The position numbers and the translations under genes are program-made. Below the pieces are notes generated by a model. The model searched no databases. It was given only the letters and a program-made list of their open reading frames with translations, and was not told the origin of the DNA. A stretch of 64,000 nt of DNA, taken from Aurantimonas coralicida_A. Lineage in GTDB: Bacteria > Pseudomonadota > Alphaproteobacteria > Rhizobiales > Rhizobiaceae. The stretch covers positions 1-64,000 of the forward strand of contig NZ_JAYXIH010000014.1 of assembly GCF_036016755.1 (NCBI RefSeq), given 5' to 3'. Shown one piece after another: positions 1 to 10,038 of this stretch (its first letter is position 1; the number at the start of each line of letters is the position of its first letter).

Positions 1-104
1 CTCCGGTCAGGTTGAAGTCTCGCAACTCCACCTTAGCCGGCCAATCCGGTGGCCACTTCCGTCACACCATTCGAGGTCCGATTTTCCACCATCAAAGCGG
101 ACAC
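1..104. mobile_element. possible terminal fragment of an IS21-like element
   Basis: This stretch has stop codons in the frame of the recombinase remnant that follows. It contains motifs such as GTGGCCACTTCC and GATTTTCCACC that resemble the repeated terminal motifs of IS21-family elements, as I remember them. Homology to the recombinase seems to begin only at about position 105-112. The insertion-element reading is an inference from resemblance; no transposase is visible because the window starts here. Confidence 0.25.
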
Positions 105-795
105 TACCGGCTGTGGCGCGACCTACACCATCAAGTCCCAGGATCAGCTCGCCTGCACAGCGCATCGGGAACGGGGAACCTGCGCGAACAACCGAACTGT
201 TCGCGTGCCCGACCTCGAATGTCGCGTGCTTGAAGGCATCAAGCAACGGCTGCTCGCCCCCGATGCGATTGCCGAATTCCTTGCTGAGTATCATGTCGAG
301 AGGAAGCGGCTGAACGCCATAATGCGGCGGGACCGGCACCAGATCGACAAACGGCTAGGCATTCTCGATAGGCAAATCTTGAACATCATCGATTCCATAG
401 CCGATGGTGCTGCAACGGCAGGCATGAAGACCCGGCTGATCGAGATGGAGGCGGAGAAGGAGCGCCTTACCGCCGATCTGGCCGCAATCTTGGATGCCAG
501 CGATGTCGTGGAACTGCATCCGGCCTCGATTGAGGTTTACCGCCGCAGGATCGCCGAGTTGCAGGAGGCGCTGCACTCCAACGAAGACGACCGCCAGGAC
601 GCGCTCAATGCCATTCGTTCGCTCGTCACAAGCATCGAAGTGATACCGCGCGAAGGACGGGGGAAATTTGACCTGAACGTCCACGGTGCTCTAGCAGAGC
701 TTCTCAACCTGCCTCACCGCAAACCGGGCGAACCACCGAACACTGCAATGATGGTAGCGGAGGAGGGACTCGAACCCCCGACACGCGGATTATGA
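49..795 (+). pseudogene. serine recombinase remnant, 5' truncated (zinc ribbon and C-terminal part only)
   Basis: The readable frame gives a recombinase zinc beta-ribbon (Cys at GCGATYTI, then CTAHRERGTC) followed by the helical, coiled-coil C-terminal region typical of large serine recombinases. The N-terminal resolvase catalytic domain and the first Cys of the ribbon are missing, and in-frame stops at 13-15 and 34-36 close the frame upstream. The open frame starts at a GTG and runs into the antisense of the tRNA-Met gene, which supplies its last residues. Without a catalytic serine domain it should be inactive. It lies at the 3' end of the tRNA, a classic integration site, so it is probably the leftover of an integrated element. 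Confidence 0.7.
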
Positions 796-828
796 TTCCG
801 CTGCTCTAACCAGCTGAGCTACTCCGCC
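752..828 (-). tRNA. tRNA-Met (CAT), elongator type
   Basis: On the minus strand a 77-base cloverleaf starts GGCGGAGTAGCTCAG and ends GTTCGAGTCCC...TACCA, with the CCA encoded. The anticodon stem GCGGA/TCCGC encloses the loop ATCATAA, giving anticodon CAT. The acceptor stem pairs without mismatch apart from a G-T pair. The elongator form is preferred over the initiator because position 1-72 is a normal pair; a CAT-anticodon tRNA-Ile2 cannot be excluded by eye. The 3' end faces the recombinase remnant. Confidence 0.93.
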
Positions 829-1180
829 ATCTCACGACGAGGCGACCACTTCGGGTCGGCGGGGATATAGGAGGCGCGGGCGACGGCTGTCAATGGTCGG
901 AGAAGCGTCTGCTCCGGCTGATTTTGGCCTTCGCCGGTGGAAATCGCCGCAACCCGTCGTCATGCCGCTTCGTTCGCCATCGGCAAGCAACTCGCCTGGG
1001 TCCGACGCGGCCGATGTCGATCGCCACAGCCCACAGCGGCGGCCGGCGTCGTGGCCCGCCCTTCTCCCCTCAATCCCGATCCGTGACAGACCCCGCAAGG
1101 AAAGGCGTCCAGCGCCGATCCTTGCGGCGAGGCCGCCGCTTCGCTAGGTCCGGTTCGACATCACCAGGAGAGAACGCATC
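829..1180. other. intergenic region, no gene seen
   Basis: About 350 bases between the tRNA and the oxidoreductase gene. Short open frames exist on both strands, but none has a ribosome binding site or a recognisable product. It should hold the promoters of the tRNA (leftward) and of the oxidoreductase gene (rightward); I cannot point to convincing -35/-10 elements. Confidence 0.5.
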
Positions 1181-2146
1181 ATGTACCCACGAATAGCGGT
1201 CGTCGGTTGCGGACAATGGGGCCAGAACCACATCCGGACCCTCGCCGAGATCGGCGCCCTCGCAGGGGTGGCCGATCGCCATGACGACCGCGCGGAGGCC
1301 TTCGCGGAACGCTACGGCGTCAAGGCGCTGTCTCCCGAGGCGGCGGTCGCGGCGTCCGATATCGACGCGCTGGTCCTGGCGCTACCGGCATCCGCCCACG
1401 GCGCCATGGCGCGCGGCGCCTTCGCGGCTGGCAAGGATGTCCTTATCGAAAAGCCGATCGCACTCGATTCGGCCGACGCCGAGAAGACTGCCGCGGCGGC
1501 GCGCGTGGCCGGACGCCTGTTGATGGTCGGGCACGTCGTCCGCTTTCATCCGGTGTTCCAACGGCTTTGCGAGATCGTCGCCGAAGGCCGGATCGGCCAG
1601 GTGCGCCATCTGATCTCGAACCGGATGGGTCTGGGGCGGTTTCCCAGCATGGACGTGGTCTGGGATCTGGCGCCGCACGATCTGTCGCTGGTGCTGCATC
1701 TGGCCGGGGAGCATCCGGACACGGTCATCTGCCATCGTCGCACGGTGCTCAGCGACGAGACCGACATCGCCGACATCATCCTGGAATTCCCGAATGGCAT
1801 CGGCGCGGAGATTCATGTCTCGCGGGTTTCGCCCTATCGCGACCGGCGATTCTCGGTGATTGGGACGGAGGGAATGCTGACCTTCGACGATCTGGCCCCG
1901 GAAGGCGAGAAGCTGGCGCTTTATGCCCACAAGGTGCGGCGAGCCGGCGCGACATTCGACTTCGACAATGCGCCTGCCGCGTTTCTTCCGACCGATCCGG
2001 GCTTGCCGCTCGATCGCGAGCTCAGGCACTTCCTGGATTGCGTCATGACCCGAACCGAGCCGGAAACCGGAGCCAGCGAGGCCGTGGAGACCGTCCGGAT
2101 CCTGTCGCTGGCCTCGCCGCTTTCGTCGCCGGACCTGACGGCCTGA
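1181..2146 (+). CDS. Gfo/Idh/MocA family NAD(P)-dependent oxidoreductase
   Basis: A 321-residue protein. The N-terminal Rossmann fold shows the glycine-rich dinucleotide loop GCGQWGQNH at residues 9-17 and the family EKP motif at 90-92; a C-terminal alpha/beta domain follows, with an H-D-L-S stretch near the expected active site. Family members oxidise or reduce sugars, inositols or nucleotide sugars with NAD(P), in the cytoplasm. The GCGQWGQNH form is common in enzymes of nucleotide-sugar or surface polysaccharide metabolism (WlbA-like), but there is no polysaccharide gene nearby, so the substrate is unknown. The start is an ATG behind AGGAGAG. It converges with mnmA, leaving 36 bases between the stops. 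Confidence 0.85.
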   Translation: MYPRIAVVGCGQWGQNHIRTLAEIGALAGVADRHDDRAEAFAERYGVKALSPEAAVAASDIDALVLALPASAHGAMARGAFAAGKDVLIEKPIALDSADAEKTAAAARVAGRLLMVGHVVRFHPVFQRLCEIVAEGRIGQVRHLISNRMGLGRFPSMDVVWDLAPHDLSLVLHLAGEHPDTVICHRRTVLSDETDIADIILEFPNGIGAEIHVSRVSPYRDRRFSVIGTEGMLTFDDLAPEGEKLALYAHKVRRAGATFDFDNAPAAFLPTDPGLPLDRELRHFLDCVMTRTEPETGASEAVETVRILSLASPLSSPDLTA

Positions 2147-2182
2147 CGACGCGGAATCGGCGACAAGACGTCCGTCCCTACT

Positions 2183-3358
2183 CTACCCGGCCACCGCGAC
2201 GGTCGCCGAATGGCTGGTCGCCACCGCCGGCCGAACCGTCTCGGCGATGATGCCGCCGCCCAGGACCTCGGCGCCGGCGTCCTCGCACGCATAGAAGACA
2301 CAGGCCTGGCCCGGCGCCACGCCATCCTCGCCTTCCAGGAGTTCGACCTGCCAGTCGCTGTCGTCGCCGACGATCCGGGCCGATGCCGGCGGGCGCGTCG
2401 AGCGCACCTTGACGAAGAGCGGGCGTCCCGACGCGGCATGGGCGCCCGGCGTCTCGCGCCCGAGCCAATTGACGTCGCGCAGACGCAGGCGGCGCGTCGC
2501 CAGCGCTTCGCGCGGCCCGACGATGACACGCGCGGTCGCGGGTTCGAGCGCCACCACATAGAGCGGCTCGCCGGCGGCGACGCCGATGCCGCGCCGCTGG
2601 CCGATCGTGTAATGCAGGATGCCCGCGTGCCGGCCCAGCAGCCGCCCGTCGATATGGACGATATCGCCCGCCTCACCCGCGTCGGGCCGTAGCCGCTGGA
2701 TGACGTCGCTATAGCGGCCCTTGGTCACGAAGCAGATGTCCTGGCTGTCCGGCTTGGCGGCAATCGCGAGGCCATGCCTGTCGGCGAGCGCGCGGGTCTC
2801 GGGCTTGGTCAGGCGGCCAAGCGGAAAGCGCAGGAAATCGAGCTGGGCCTGCGTCGTCCCGTAGAGGAAATAGCTCTGGTCGCGATCGAGATCGAGCGGC
2901 CGATAGAGACTGCGATGCCCGCCATTCGGTCGGCTATCGATATAATGGCCGGTCGCCAACGCGTCGGCGCCCAAATCCCTTGCCGTGGCGAGAAGATCGC
3001 GGAACTTGACGGTCTGGTTGCAGGCGACGCAGGGGATTGGCGTCTCGCCGGCCAGATAGCTTTCGGCGAATGGATCGATCACCGCCGCGCGGAACCGGTC
3101 CTCATAGTCGAGCACGTAATGATGGATGCCGAGCGTCTCGGCGACCCGGCGGGCGTCGTGAATGTCCTGGCCAGCGCAACAGGCACCGGCACGGCGGGCG
3201 CCCTCGCCCGCGTCATAGAGCTGCAACGTGATGCCGACGACGTCGTAGCCTTGCTCATGCAGAATGGCCGCGACGACGGACGAGTCGACGCCGCCCGACA
3301 TGGCGACGACGACACGCGTCTCGGCGGGCAGCTTTGGAAGATCGAGGCTGTTCAACAT
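2183..3358 (-). CDS. mnmA: tRNA-specific 2-thiouridylase MnmA
   Basis: A 391-residue enzyme that makes the 2-thio group of U34 in tRNAs for Lys, Glu and Gln, using ATP and sulfur relayed from a cysteine desulfurase. The PP-loop SGGVDSS is at residues 21-27. The nucleophilic Cys is expected at C113 in PCVACN, and the second catalytic Cys at C209 in DSQDICFV. The central tRNA-binding part and the C-terminal beta-barrel are present and the length is normal. It stands alone, transcribed away from sciP and convergent with the oxidoreductase gene. Confidence 0.96.
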   Translation of the reverse strand: MLNSLDLPKLPAETRVVVAMSGGVDSSVVAAILHEQGYDVVGITLQLYDAGEGARRAGACCAGQDIHDARRVAETLGIHHYVLDYEDRFRAAVIDPFAESYLAGETPIPCVACNQTVKFRDLLATARDLGADALATGHYIDSRPNGGHRSLYRPLDLDRDQSYFLYGTTQAQLDFLRFPLGRLTKPETRALADRHGLAIAAKPDSQDICFVTKGRYSDVIQRLRPDAGEAGDIVHIDGRLLGRHAGILHYTIGQRRGIGVAAGEPLYVVALEPATARVIVGPREALATRRLRLRDVNWLGRETPGAHAASGRPLFVKVRSTRPPASARIVGDDSDWQVELLEGEDGVAPGQACVFYACEDAGAEVLGGGIIAETVRPAVATSHSATVAVAG

Positions 3359-3721
3359 TGGCGCCTCCTGCGGCGTCTCGGCGGTTCTGACGGCGGAGGT
3401 CCGTTTCTAGCGGGCTGGCACCGAAAAGCAAAATAATGCGGCCATGACGCTCCCTCTCATTCGGGACCTGACACGCATCGCGCTCCGGCACAGGTAGGCG
3501 CCCCGCAAGAGCCCCGCAAGTCATACGCCGCCGAAGGCTTTCCCCGCAACGATCCGCGACCGTTGGAAGGGCCAGCGGTGAGACTCCGGGGCCGGGTTGG
3601 CCCCGTCGATCGCCGGTCGCTCAAACTCTTATCGAAACCTTACGGGAAGCTTGACGCTTTTTTTAGAAGCGCCGCGCTAGGGTGAGGTTCGATTAGGTCT
3701 TTGAGTTTTGTAGAGAGTACA
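3359..3721. other. divergent intergenic region between mnmA and sciP
   Basis: About 360 bases that must carry the promoters of mnmA (leftward) and sciP (rightward). One GANTC site (GACTC, 3582-3586) lies about 140 bases before sciP, and a GC-rich inverted repeat (CGGGGCC/GGCCCCG, 3587-3605) follows it without a T run. No TTAA-N7-TTAA box was seen. No gene could be supported. Confidence 0.5.
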
Positions 3722-4012
3722 ATGACCGATCAGGTTAGACCACGCGTAAAATACGTCATCGGCCCGGACGGCAGCCCGTTGACGATTGCAGACTTGCCGC
3801 CCACAAATACCCGACGATGGGTCATCCGCCGCAAGGCGGAGGTCGTCGCGGCAGTTCGCGGCGGGCTTCTCAGCCTCGACGAGGCCTGCTCGCGGTACAC
3901 GCTGACGGTGGAGGAATTCCTCTCCTGGCAGATGTCCATCGACCAGCACGGTCTGGCTGGTTTGCGTACCACACAGATCCAGGAATATCGCAAGAAGGTG
4001 GACCTGCACTGA
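3722..4012 (+). CDS. sciP: SciP (DUF1153) small CtrA-inhibiting regulator
   Basis: A 96-residue helix-turn-helix protein of the DUF1153/SciP family, recognised from its near-invariant blocks KYVIGPDGSPLTIADLPP, RRWVIRRKAEVV and the ending SIDQHGLAGLR. In Caulobacter SciP binds the master regulator CtrA and blocks transcription from CtrA-dependent promoters, including flagellar ones. The ATG at 3722 is preferred over an upstream TTG at 3701 because the family starts just before this point; GAGAG lies shortly upstream. The gene is monocistronic, with a strong terminator behind it. Its presence fits the CtrA box found upstream of fliF in the same window. Confidence 0.93.
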   Translation: MTDQVRPRVKYVIGPDGSPLTIADLPPTNTRRWVIRRKAEVVAAVRGGLLSLDEACSRYTLTVEEFLSWQMSIDQHGLAGLRTTQIQEYRKKVDLH

Positions 4013-4080
4013 ATAGGCACATACCCCATTTTCCGAGCGCCTGAGGAGACCGGCTACCGTCGGCTCGAAAGCGATTGAAA

Positions 4081-4113
4081 GCCCCCGGTGAAAACCGGGG
4101 GCTTCGTTTTTTC
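4081..4113 (+). terminator. rho-independent terminator of sciP
   Basis: A 9-bp perfect stem (GCCCCCGGT / ACCGGGGGC) with loop GAAA at 4081-4102, followed by TTCGTTTTTTC. It lies 68 bases after the sciP stop. It could also stop transcription of the dpp operon from the other side, although the minus-strand U run is weak. Confidence 0.9.
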
Positions 4114-4172
4114 ATGACCCTGTCAACCGCCCACGATACCGGCGGACCTCACAGGTCCGAGGCTGGCGACAG

Positions 4173-5149
4173 TCAGGCCGGCGGTAATCGGCCTTCCTCC
4201 ACCGCGAAACAGGCGACCTTGGTCGGGCCGTGTTCGACAAGCACGGGCAGTTCCGAGCGGCAACGGTCGTTGGCATAGGGACAGCGCGGGTGGAAGGCAC
4301 AACCCGGCGGCGGATCGAAGGGTGACGGCAATTCGCCGGTCAGCCGGATGCGCTGGGTCTTCTTGCCCGGATCGGTCGCCGGCGTCGCCGCCAGGAGCGC
4401 CCGCGTGTAGGGGTGCAGCGGGTTCGCATAGAGCGCGTCGACCGAGGCGATTTCGACCGGACGCCCGAGATACATCACCATCACCCGGTCCGCGACGTGC
4501 CTGACCACCGACAGATCGTGGCTGATAAAAATATAGGTGAGATTCAACCGCTCCTGGAGGTCGGCCAGGAGATTGAGAATCTGCGCCTGAATTGAGACGT
4601 CGAGGGCCGACACCGGCTCGTCGAGGACCAGAATCTTCGGCTCCAGGATGATGGCGCGCGCGATCGCCACGCGCTGGCGCTGACCACCCGAGAACATATG
4701 CGGATAGCGATCGTAGTGCTCGGGCCGCAGACCCACCTCTGCCAGTGCCGTCTCGGCCTTTTTGCGGCGTTCGGCGCGCGAAAGCTTGGTGTTGATCTTT
4801 AGCGGTTCCTCGATGATCGCCCCGACCTTCTGGCGCGGGTTGAGCGCGCCATAGGGATTCTGGAAGACGATCTGGACGGTCGAGCGGAGCTTCTTGATGT
4901 CGCCGGGATGATCGCCCGAGACGCGCACGCCGTCGACGTCGAGTTCGCCCTCCGACGGCGTTTCGATCATCGTCAGCATACGGGCGAGGGTCGACTTGCC
5001 GCAGCCCGATTCGCCGACGATCGCCAGCGTTTCGCCTTGCTCGACGACGAAGCTGGCGTCCTTCACGGCCTTGAGTTCGAGCGGCTTCTGGAACAGGCCA
5101 CGGCGCACCTCGTAGACCTGGCTGACATTCTTGGCGGTGACGATCGCGC

Positions 5150-5153
<4 letters not shown>
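4173..5153 (-). CDS. dppF: dipeptide/oligopeptide ABC transporter ATPase, DppF/OppF type
   Basis: A 326-residue cytoplasmic ATPase, the second of the pair that powers the importer. It shows Walker A GESGCGKST, signature SGGQRQR, Walker B ILVLDEP and the H-loop, followed by the C-terminal extension with GCAFHPRCPYANDRC specific to oligopeptide-family ATPases. It is the last gene of the operon and its start overlaps the stop of the preceding ATPase gene by 4 bases. The substrate may be dipeptides, heme or 5-aminolevulinate; the subfamily cannot be settled by eye. Confidence 0.9.
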
Positions 5154-6121
<968 letters not shown>

Positions 6122-6132
6122 GGGTTAGAGTG

Positions 6133-7074
6133 TCAACTCCGCTTCATCTTCGGGTCGAGCGCATCGCGAAGGCCGTCGCCCACCAGATTGATGGCAAGCA
6201 CGGTGATGAGAATCGCCAGCCCGGGCAGAGTGACCACCCACCACGCCCTGAGGATGAATTCGCGCGCCTCGGCCAGCATGGTGCCCCATTCGGGCGTCGG
6301 CGGCTGGGCGCCCATGCCGAGAAAGCCGAGCGCGGCGGCATCGAGGATGGCGGTGGAAAAGGACAGCGTCCCCTGGACGATCAGCGGGCCGAGGCAGTTG
6401 GGCAAGATCGTCACCACCATCAGCCGCAAGGGACTGGCGCCGACGACACGGGCCGCGGTGACGTATTCGCGCTCTTTCTCCGCCATCACCGAGGCCCGCG
6501 TCAGGCGGACGAAATGCGGTTGCAGCACGATGGCGATGGCGATCATCGCATTGACGAGGCCAGGTCCGAGGATCGCGACCAGCACCAGCGCCAGGAGCAG
6601 CGATGGGAAGGCGAGGATCACGTCCATCACCCGCATGATCAGCGTATCCACCCAGCCCCTGAAATAGCCGGCGATCAGCCCGATCACGATCCCGCCGGTA
6701 ACCGAGATCGACACCACGACAACACCGACGAAAAGCGAGAAACGCGCGCCATAAATCAACCGCGAGAGGAGGTCGCGTCCCACCGCGTCGGTGCCGAGCA
6801 GGAAGGTGGTCGTTCCGCCATCCTCCCAGAACGGCGGCTGCAGCAGCGCGTCGCGATACTGCGCGGACGGGCTGTGTGGCGCGATCAGCGGGGCGAAGAT
6901 CGCGATCAGAACCAGCAAACAGAACACCGTCAGTCCGATCACGGCGCCCTTGTTCTCGGAGAAATAGAACCAGAATTCGGCGAGCATCGCCCGCCGCGTG
7001 CCCCGGCGGCCCGGCGCACCGCCCGCGGCGGCCTCGGCATCGTCGATCCTGTTGAGTTCGTCGGTATGGACCAT
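6133..7074 (-). CDS. dppC: dipeptide-type ABC transporter permease, DppC
   Basis: A 313-residue inner-membrane permease. One N-terminal membrane helix (about residues 40-60) is followed by the OppC N-terminal region and five further helices. The binding-protein-dependent transport signature that contacts the ATPases is seen around EYVTAARVVGASPLRLM. It is the third gene of the operon, 7 bases after dppB. It should form the translocation pore with DppB. Confidence 0.92.
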   Translation of the reverse strand: MVHTDELNRIDDAEAAAGGAPGRRGTRRAMLAEFWFYFSENKGAVIGLTVFCLLVLIAIFAPLIAPHSPSAQYRDALLQPPFWEDGGTTTFLLGTDAVGRDLLSRLIYGARFSLFVGVVVVSISVTGGIVIGLIAGYFRGWVDTLIMRVMDVILAFPSLLLALVLVAILGPGLVNAMIAIAIVLQPHFVRLTRASVMAEKEREYVTAARVVGASPLRLMVVTILPNCLGPLIVQGTLSFSTAILDAAALGFLGMGAQPPTPEWGTMLAEAREFILRAWWVVTLPGLAILITVLAINLVGDGLRDALDPKMKRS

Positions 7075-7081
7075 AATCGCC

Positions 7082-8089
7082 TCAGTGATGCCGGATACGC
7101 GGGTTGATGAACCCGTAGAGGAGATCGACCAGGAGATTGACGACCATCACCACGCCGGCGACCAGAAGCAGCCCGCCCTGCACCACCGGATAATCGCGCT
7201 TGAAAACCGAATCGACCATCCATTTGCCGACGCCGGGCCAGGAGAAAATCGTTTCCGTCAGGATGGCCCCGGCCAGAAGCACGCCGACCTGCAGGCCGAT
7301 GACGGTCACCACCGGAATCAGGGCGTTGCGAAGGGCGTGGACCCCGACGACCCGCAGCGGCCGCAGCCCCTTGGCGCGGGCGGTGCGCACATAGTCGTCG
7401 CTCAGCACCTCGAGCATGGCGGAGCGGGTCTGTCTCGCGATCACGGCGAGTGGAATGGTGCCGAGGACGATCGTCGGCAGGATCAGATGGCTGAGCGCTG
7501 ACCGGAACGCTCCGTCCTGGCCGGACAGCAGGCTGTCGATCAGCATGAAGCCGGTCACTTGCGGGAAATAATAGAGCAGCGAGATGCGTCCCGAGACCGG
7601 CGTCCAGCCGAGCGTCCCGGAAAAGAAGATGATCAGCAGCAGTCCCCACCAGAAGATCGGCATGGAATATCCGACGAGCGCGGTCCCCATGATCGACTGG
7701 TCGAGCCACGTCCCCCGATTGACGGCCGCCAGAATGCCGAGTGGCAGGCCGATCGCGACGGCGAAGATGATGGCGCAGGTCGACAATTCCAGGGTCGCGG
7801 GAAACAGCGTCAGGAACTCTCCCAGCACCGGCCGCTTGGTGACGATCGAGGTGCCGAGGTCACCCTGCAGGATGCCGACGAGATAGTCGAAGAACTGCAT
7901 GACGATCGGCTGGTCGTAGCCATAGACCTTTTGCAACTCGGCGTAGCGTTCGGCCGACATGCCCCGCTCGCCGGCGAGCAGCATGATCGGATCACCCGGC
8001 AACAGCCTGATGAAGGCGAAGGCGACGACGGCGACGCCGACGAAGGTCGGGATCAGGAGGGCGATCCGGTACAGAAGAAAACGGAGCAT
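7082..8089 (-). CDS. dppB: dipeptide-type ABC transporter permease, DppB
   Basis: A 335-residue permease beginning MLRFLLYRIALLIPTF, the usual DppB N-terminus. An open frame extends upstream to 8155, but the ATG at 8089 matches the family start exactly. Six membrane helices and the signature region around DYVRTARAKGLRPLRV are present. It is separated from dppA by about 156 bases that contain a terminator-like hairpin, and is closely followed by dppC. Confidence 0.92.
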   Translation of the reverse strand: MLRFLLYRIALLIPTFVGVAVVAFAFIRLLPGDPIMLLAGERGMSAERYAELQKVYGYDQPIVMQFFDYLVGILQGDLGTSIVTKRPVLGEFLTLFPATLELSTCAIIFAVAIGLPLGILAAVNRGTWLDQSIMGTALVGYSMPIFWWGLLLIIFFSGTLGWTPVSGRISLLYYFPQVTGFMLIDSLLSGQDGAFRSALSHLILPTIVLGTIPLAVIARQTRSAMLEVLSDDYVRTARAKGLRPLRVVGVHALRNALIPVVTVIGLQVGVLLAGAILTETIFSWPGVGKWMVDSVFKRDYPVVQGGLLLVAGVVMVVNLLVDLLYGFINPRIRHH

Positions 8090-8201
8090 GGCATCCGACT
8101 TGAGGTTCGCCGGATGCGGGCACCGTTTCCCGGCACCGCCCGGCGGGGTCGACACGACGACGCGAATGGACCTTGCCCACCCGAACCTCGCATCGCTTCA
8201 G

Positions 8202-8236
8202 AAAAAGCAGGGAGGGCGGCCCAAGAACCGCCCTTC
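8202..8236 (-). terminator. attenuating terminator between dppA and dppB
   Basis: Just after the dppA stop, the minus strand folds GGGCGG/CCGCCC, extended by three more pairs, and continues into a TTTTT run (plus-strand A run at 8202-8206). A partial terminator after the binding-protein gene is common in ABC operons and would give more binding protein than permease. The function is inferred from structure and position only. Confidence 0.65.
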
Positions 8237-8245
8237 CCCGACCTG

Positions 8246-9832
8246 TTACTCGCTGATGTCGACGCCGTCGAACCAGTGACCGCCGAGCGGGTCCATGACG
8301 TAGCCCGTCACGTTGGAGCGCATCGGCATGTGAACGACGGAGTGGGCGATCGTGCCCCAGGGCGCCTCGCGCTTGAAGACGACCTGCGCCTCCTCGTAGA
8401 GCTTGGCGCGTTCTTCCTGCTCGCCGCTCTTGGCCTTCTGGATCAGGCTCTCGAATTCCTCGTTGCACCACTGCGCCCGGTTGGATCCGCCGACGCCGTC
8501 GCAGCCCAGCAGCACCGCGAGGAAGTTGTCGGGATCGCCATTGTCGCCGGTCCAGCCAAGCAGCACCGCGCCGTCGCGGTCTTCCGCCTTCGAGCGCTCG
8601 AGATACTCGCCCCACTCATAAGAGACGATCTCGGCCGTAACGCCGATCTTCTTGAAATCCTCCTGGATGAGCTCGGCCATACGGCGCGCATTTGGATTGT
8701 AGGGACGTTGCACCGGCATCGCCCAGATCTTCATGGACAGATTCTCGACGCCCGCATCGGCTAGGGCCTGCTTGGCCTTCTCCAGATCGTAGGGATCGTC
8801 CTCGACAGCGTCGTTATAGGACCACATCGTCGGCGGGATAGGGTTCTTGGCGGCCTTGCCGGCGCCCTGGAACACGGCTTCGAGGATCGCCTCCTTGTTG
8901 ATCGCCATGTTGAGGGCCTTGCGGACCTCCGGCTTGTCGAACGGCGCCACCTTGGTGTTGTAGGCGAGATAGCCGACGTTCAGCCCCTCCTGCTCCATGA
9001 CTTCAATGTCGGCGTTGGCCTTCAGCGCCTCGATATCGGCGGGCGCCGGATAGGGCATCACGTGGCACTCGCCAGAGAGGAGCTTTTGCTGGCGCACCGC
9101 CTGATCGGTGGTGATGGCGAAGACCAGATCGTCGATCGGCTGCTTGCCGTCCCAATAGTCGGCAAACGCCTTGTAGCGGATCACCTGATCAGGCTGGTAG
9201 GCGAGGAAGCTGAACGGGCCGGTGCCGACAGGCTTCTGGTTCAGATCGGCTTTGTTGTCGCCGAGCGAATCCGCATATTCCTTTGAAAGGATCGAGGCGA
9301 AGTCCATCGCCATGTTGGCCAGAAACGGCGCCTCCGGGCGATTGAGCACGAACTTCACTGTCAGATCGTCGACCTTTTCGATCGACTTGACGAGATCCGG
9401 CATCGACATGCCGTTGAAATATTCCCAACTCGCGCCGTCGACATACTTGTTGAACGGGTTGTCCTCCTTAAACTGGCGCTCGAAGGAGAAGATCACGTCG
9501 TCGGCAGTGAGATCGCGCGACGGCGTAAAGAAGTCGGTGGTGTGGAACTTGGCGCCGGGGCGGAGCTTGAAAGTGTATTCGGTGCGGTCCTCCGACACCT
9601 CCCAGCTCTCGGCGAGGCCGGGCTGAATTTCGGTCGTGCCACGCTTGAACTCGACCAGGCGATTATAGACCGGCTTGGAAGAGGCATCGAAGGTCGTGCC
9701 GGACGTATAGAGCGCCGGGTCGAAGCCCTCGGGCGATCCTTCCGAACAGTAGACGAGCGTCTTGGCCGATGCGGCGGAGCCGAGCGCGAGCGTCAAAGCG
9801 GTCGCCGCAACGAGCCGGGTGAACAGTTTCAT
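8246..9832 (-). CDS. dppA: periplasmic dipeptide/heme-type substrate-binding protein DppA
   Basis: A 528-residue periplasmic binding protein of family 5. The ATG at 9832 is chosen because it gives a clean signal peptide (KLFTRLVAATALTLALG...ASA|KTLVYCSEGSPEGFDPALY) and has GGGAG nine bases upstream; the open frame continues to 10018 without a plausible start. The motif CSEGSPEGFDPALYTSGTTFDAS is typical of DppA proteins of proteobacteria. It delivers substrate to DppBCDF. In E. coli DppA also carries heme, which is notable because a hugZ-like gene is divergent from it. Confidence 0.93.
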   Translation of the reverse strand: MKLFTRLVAATALTLALGSAASAKTLVYCSEGSPEGFDPALYTSGTTFDASSKPVYNRLVEFKRGTTEIQPGLAESWEVSEDRTEYTFKLRPGAKFHTTDFFTPSRDLTADDVIFSFERQFKEDNPFNKYVDGASWEYFNGMSMPDLVKSIEKVDDLTVKFVLNRPEAPFLANMAMDFASILSKEYADSLGDNKADLNQKPVGTGPFSFLAYQPDQVIRYKAFADYWDGKQPIDDLVFAITTDQAVRQQKLLSGECHVMPYPAPADIEALKANADIEVMEQEGLNVGYLAYNTKVAPFDKPEVRKALNMAINKEAILEAVFQGAGKAAKNPIPPTMWSYNDAVEDDPYDLEKAKQALADAGVENLSMKIWAMPVQRPYNPNARRMAELIQEDFKKIGVTAEIVSYEWGEYLERSKAEDRDGAVLLGWTGDNGDPDNFLAVLLGCDGVGGSNRAQWCNEEFESLIQKAKSGEQEERAKLYEEAQVVFKREAPWGTIAHSVVHMPMRSNVTGYVMDPLGGHWFDGVDISE

Positions 9833-9916
9833 GGATGGCATCTCCCTGATCACGAGGCGGGCCAAACCCGCCGGAAGTCGATATCGGACAGGTTTTGCCG
9901 GCGTCATGCAAGCGCA

Positions 9917-9940
9917 TTTTTTGACCAAGCATTCAAAAAA
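9917..9940. promoter_or_regulatory. inverted repeat in the dppA-hugZ divergent promoter region
   Basis: TTTTTTGA (9917-9924) and TCAAAAAA (9933-9940) form a perfect 8-bp inverted repeat spaced by 8 bases, about 85 bases upstream of dppA and 99 upstream of the hugZ-like gene. An AT-rich palindrome in otherwise GC-rich DNA suggests an operator. Its TGA-N8-TCA core is near, but not equal to, the TGA-N9-TCA form I associate with iron regulation by RirA; the regulator is unknown. Confidence 0.5.
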
Positions 9941-10038
9941 CCACCCCCTGCGCTTCGACCCCCGACGATGCATAGCGCGTCGATTTGGCCAGGATTTGCC
10001 GCTGCACGGCATGAACAATCTGGTTTATTATTCGTGGG

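Noticed and set aside
756..795. The VAEEGLEPPTRGL ending of the recombinase frame as a protein motif
   Set aside because: It is the antisense translation of the tRNA-Met gene, a well-known annotation artefact.
3587..3605. GC-rich hairpin upstream of sciP as a terminator
   Set aside because: It lacks a T run and is not at the end of any gene; probably chance or part of a leader.
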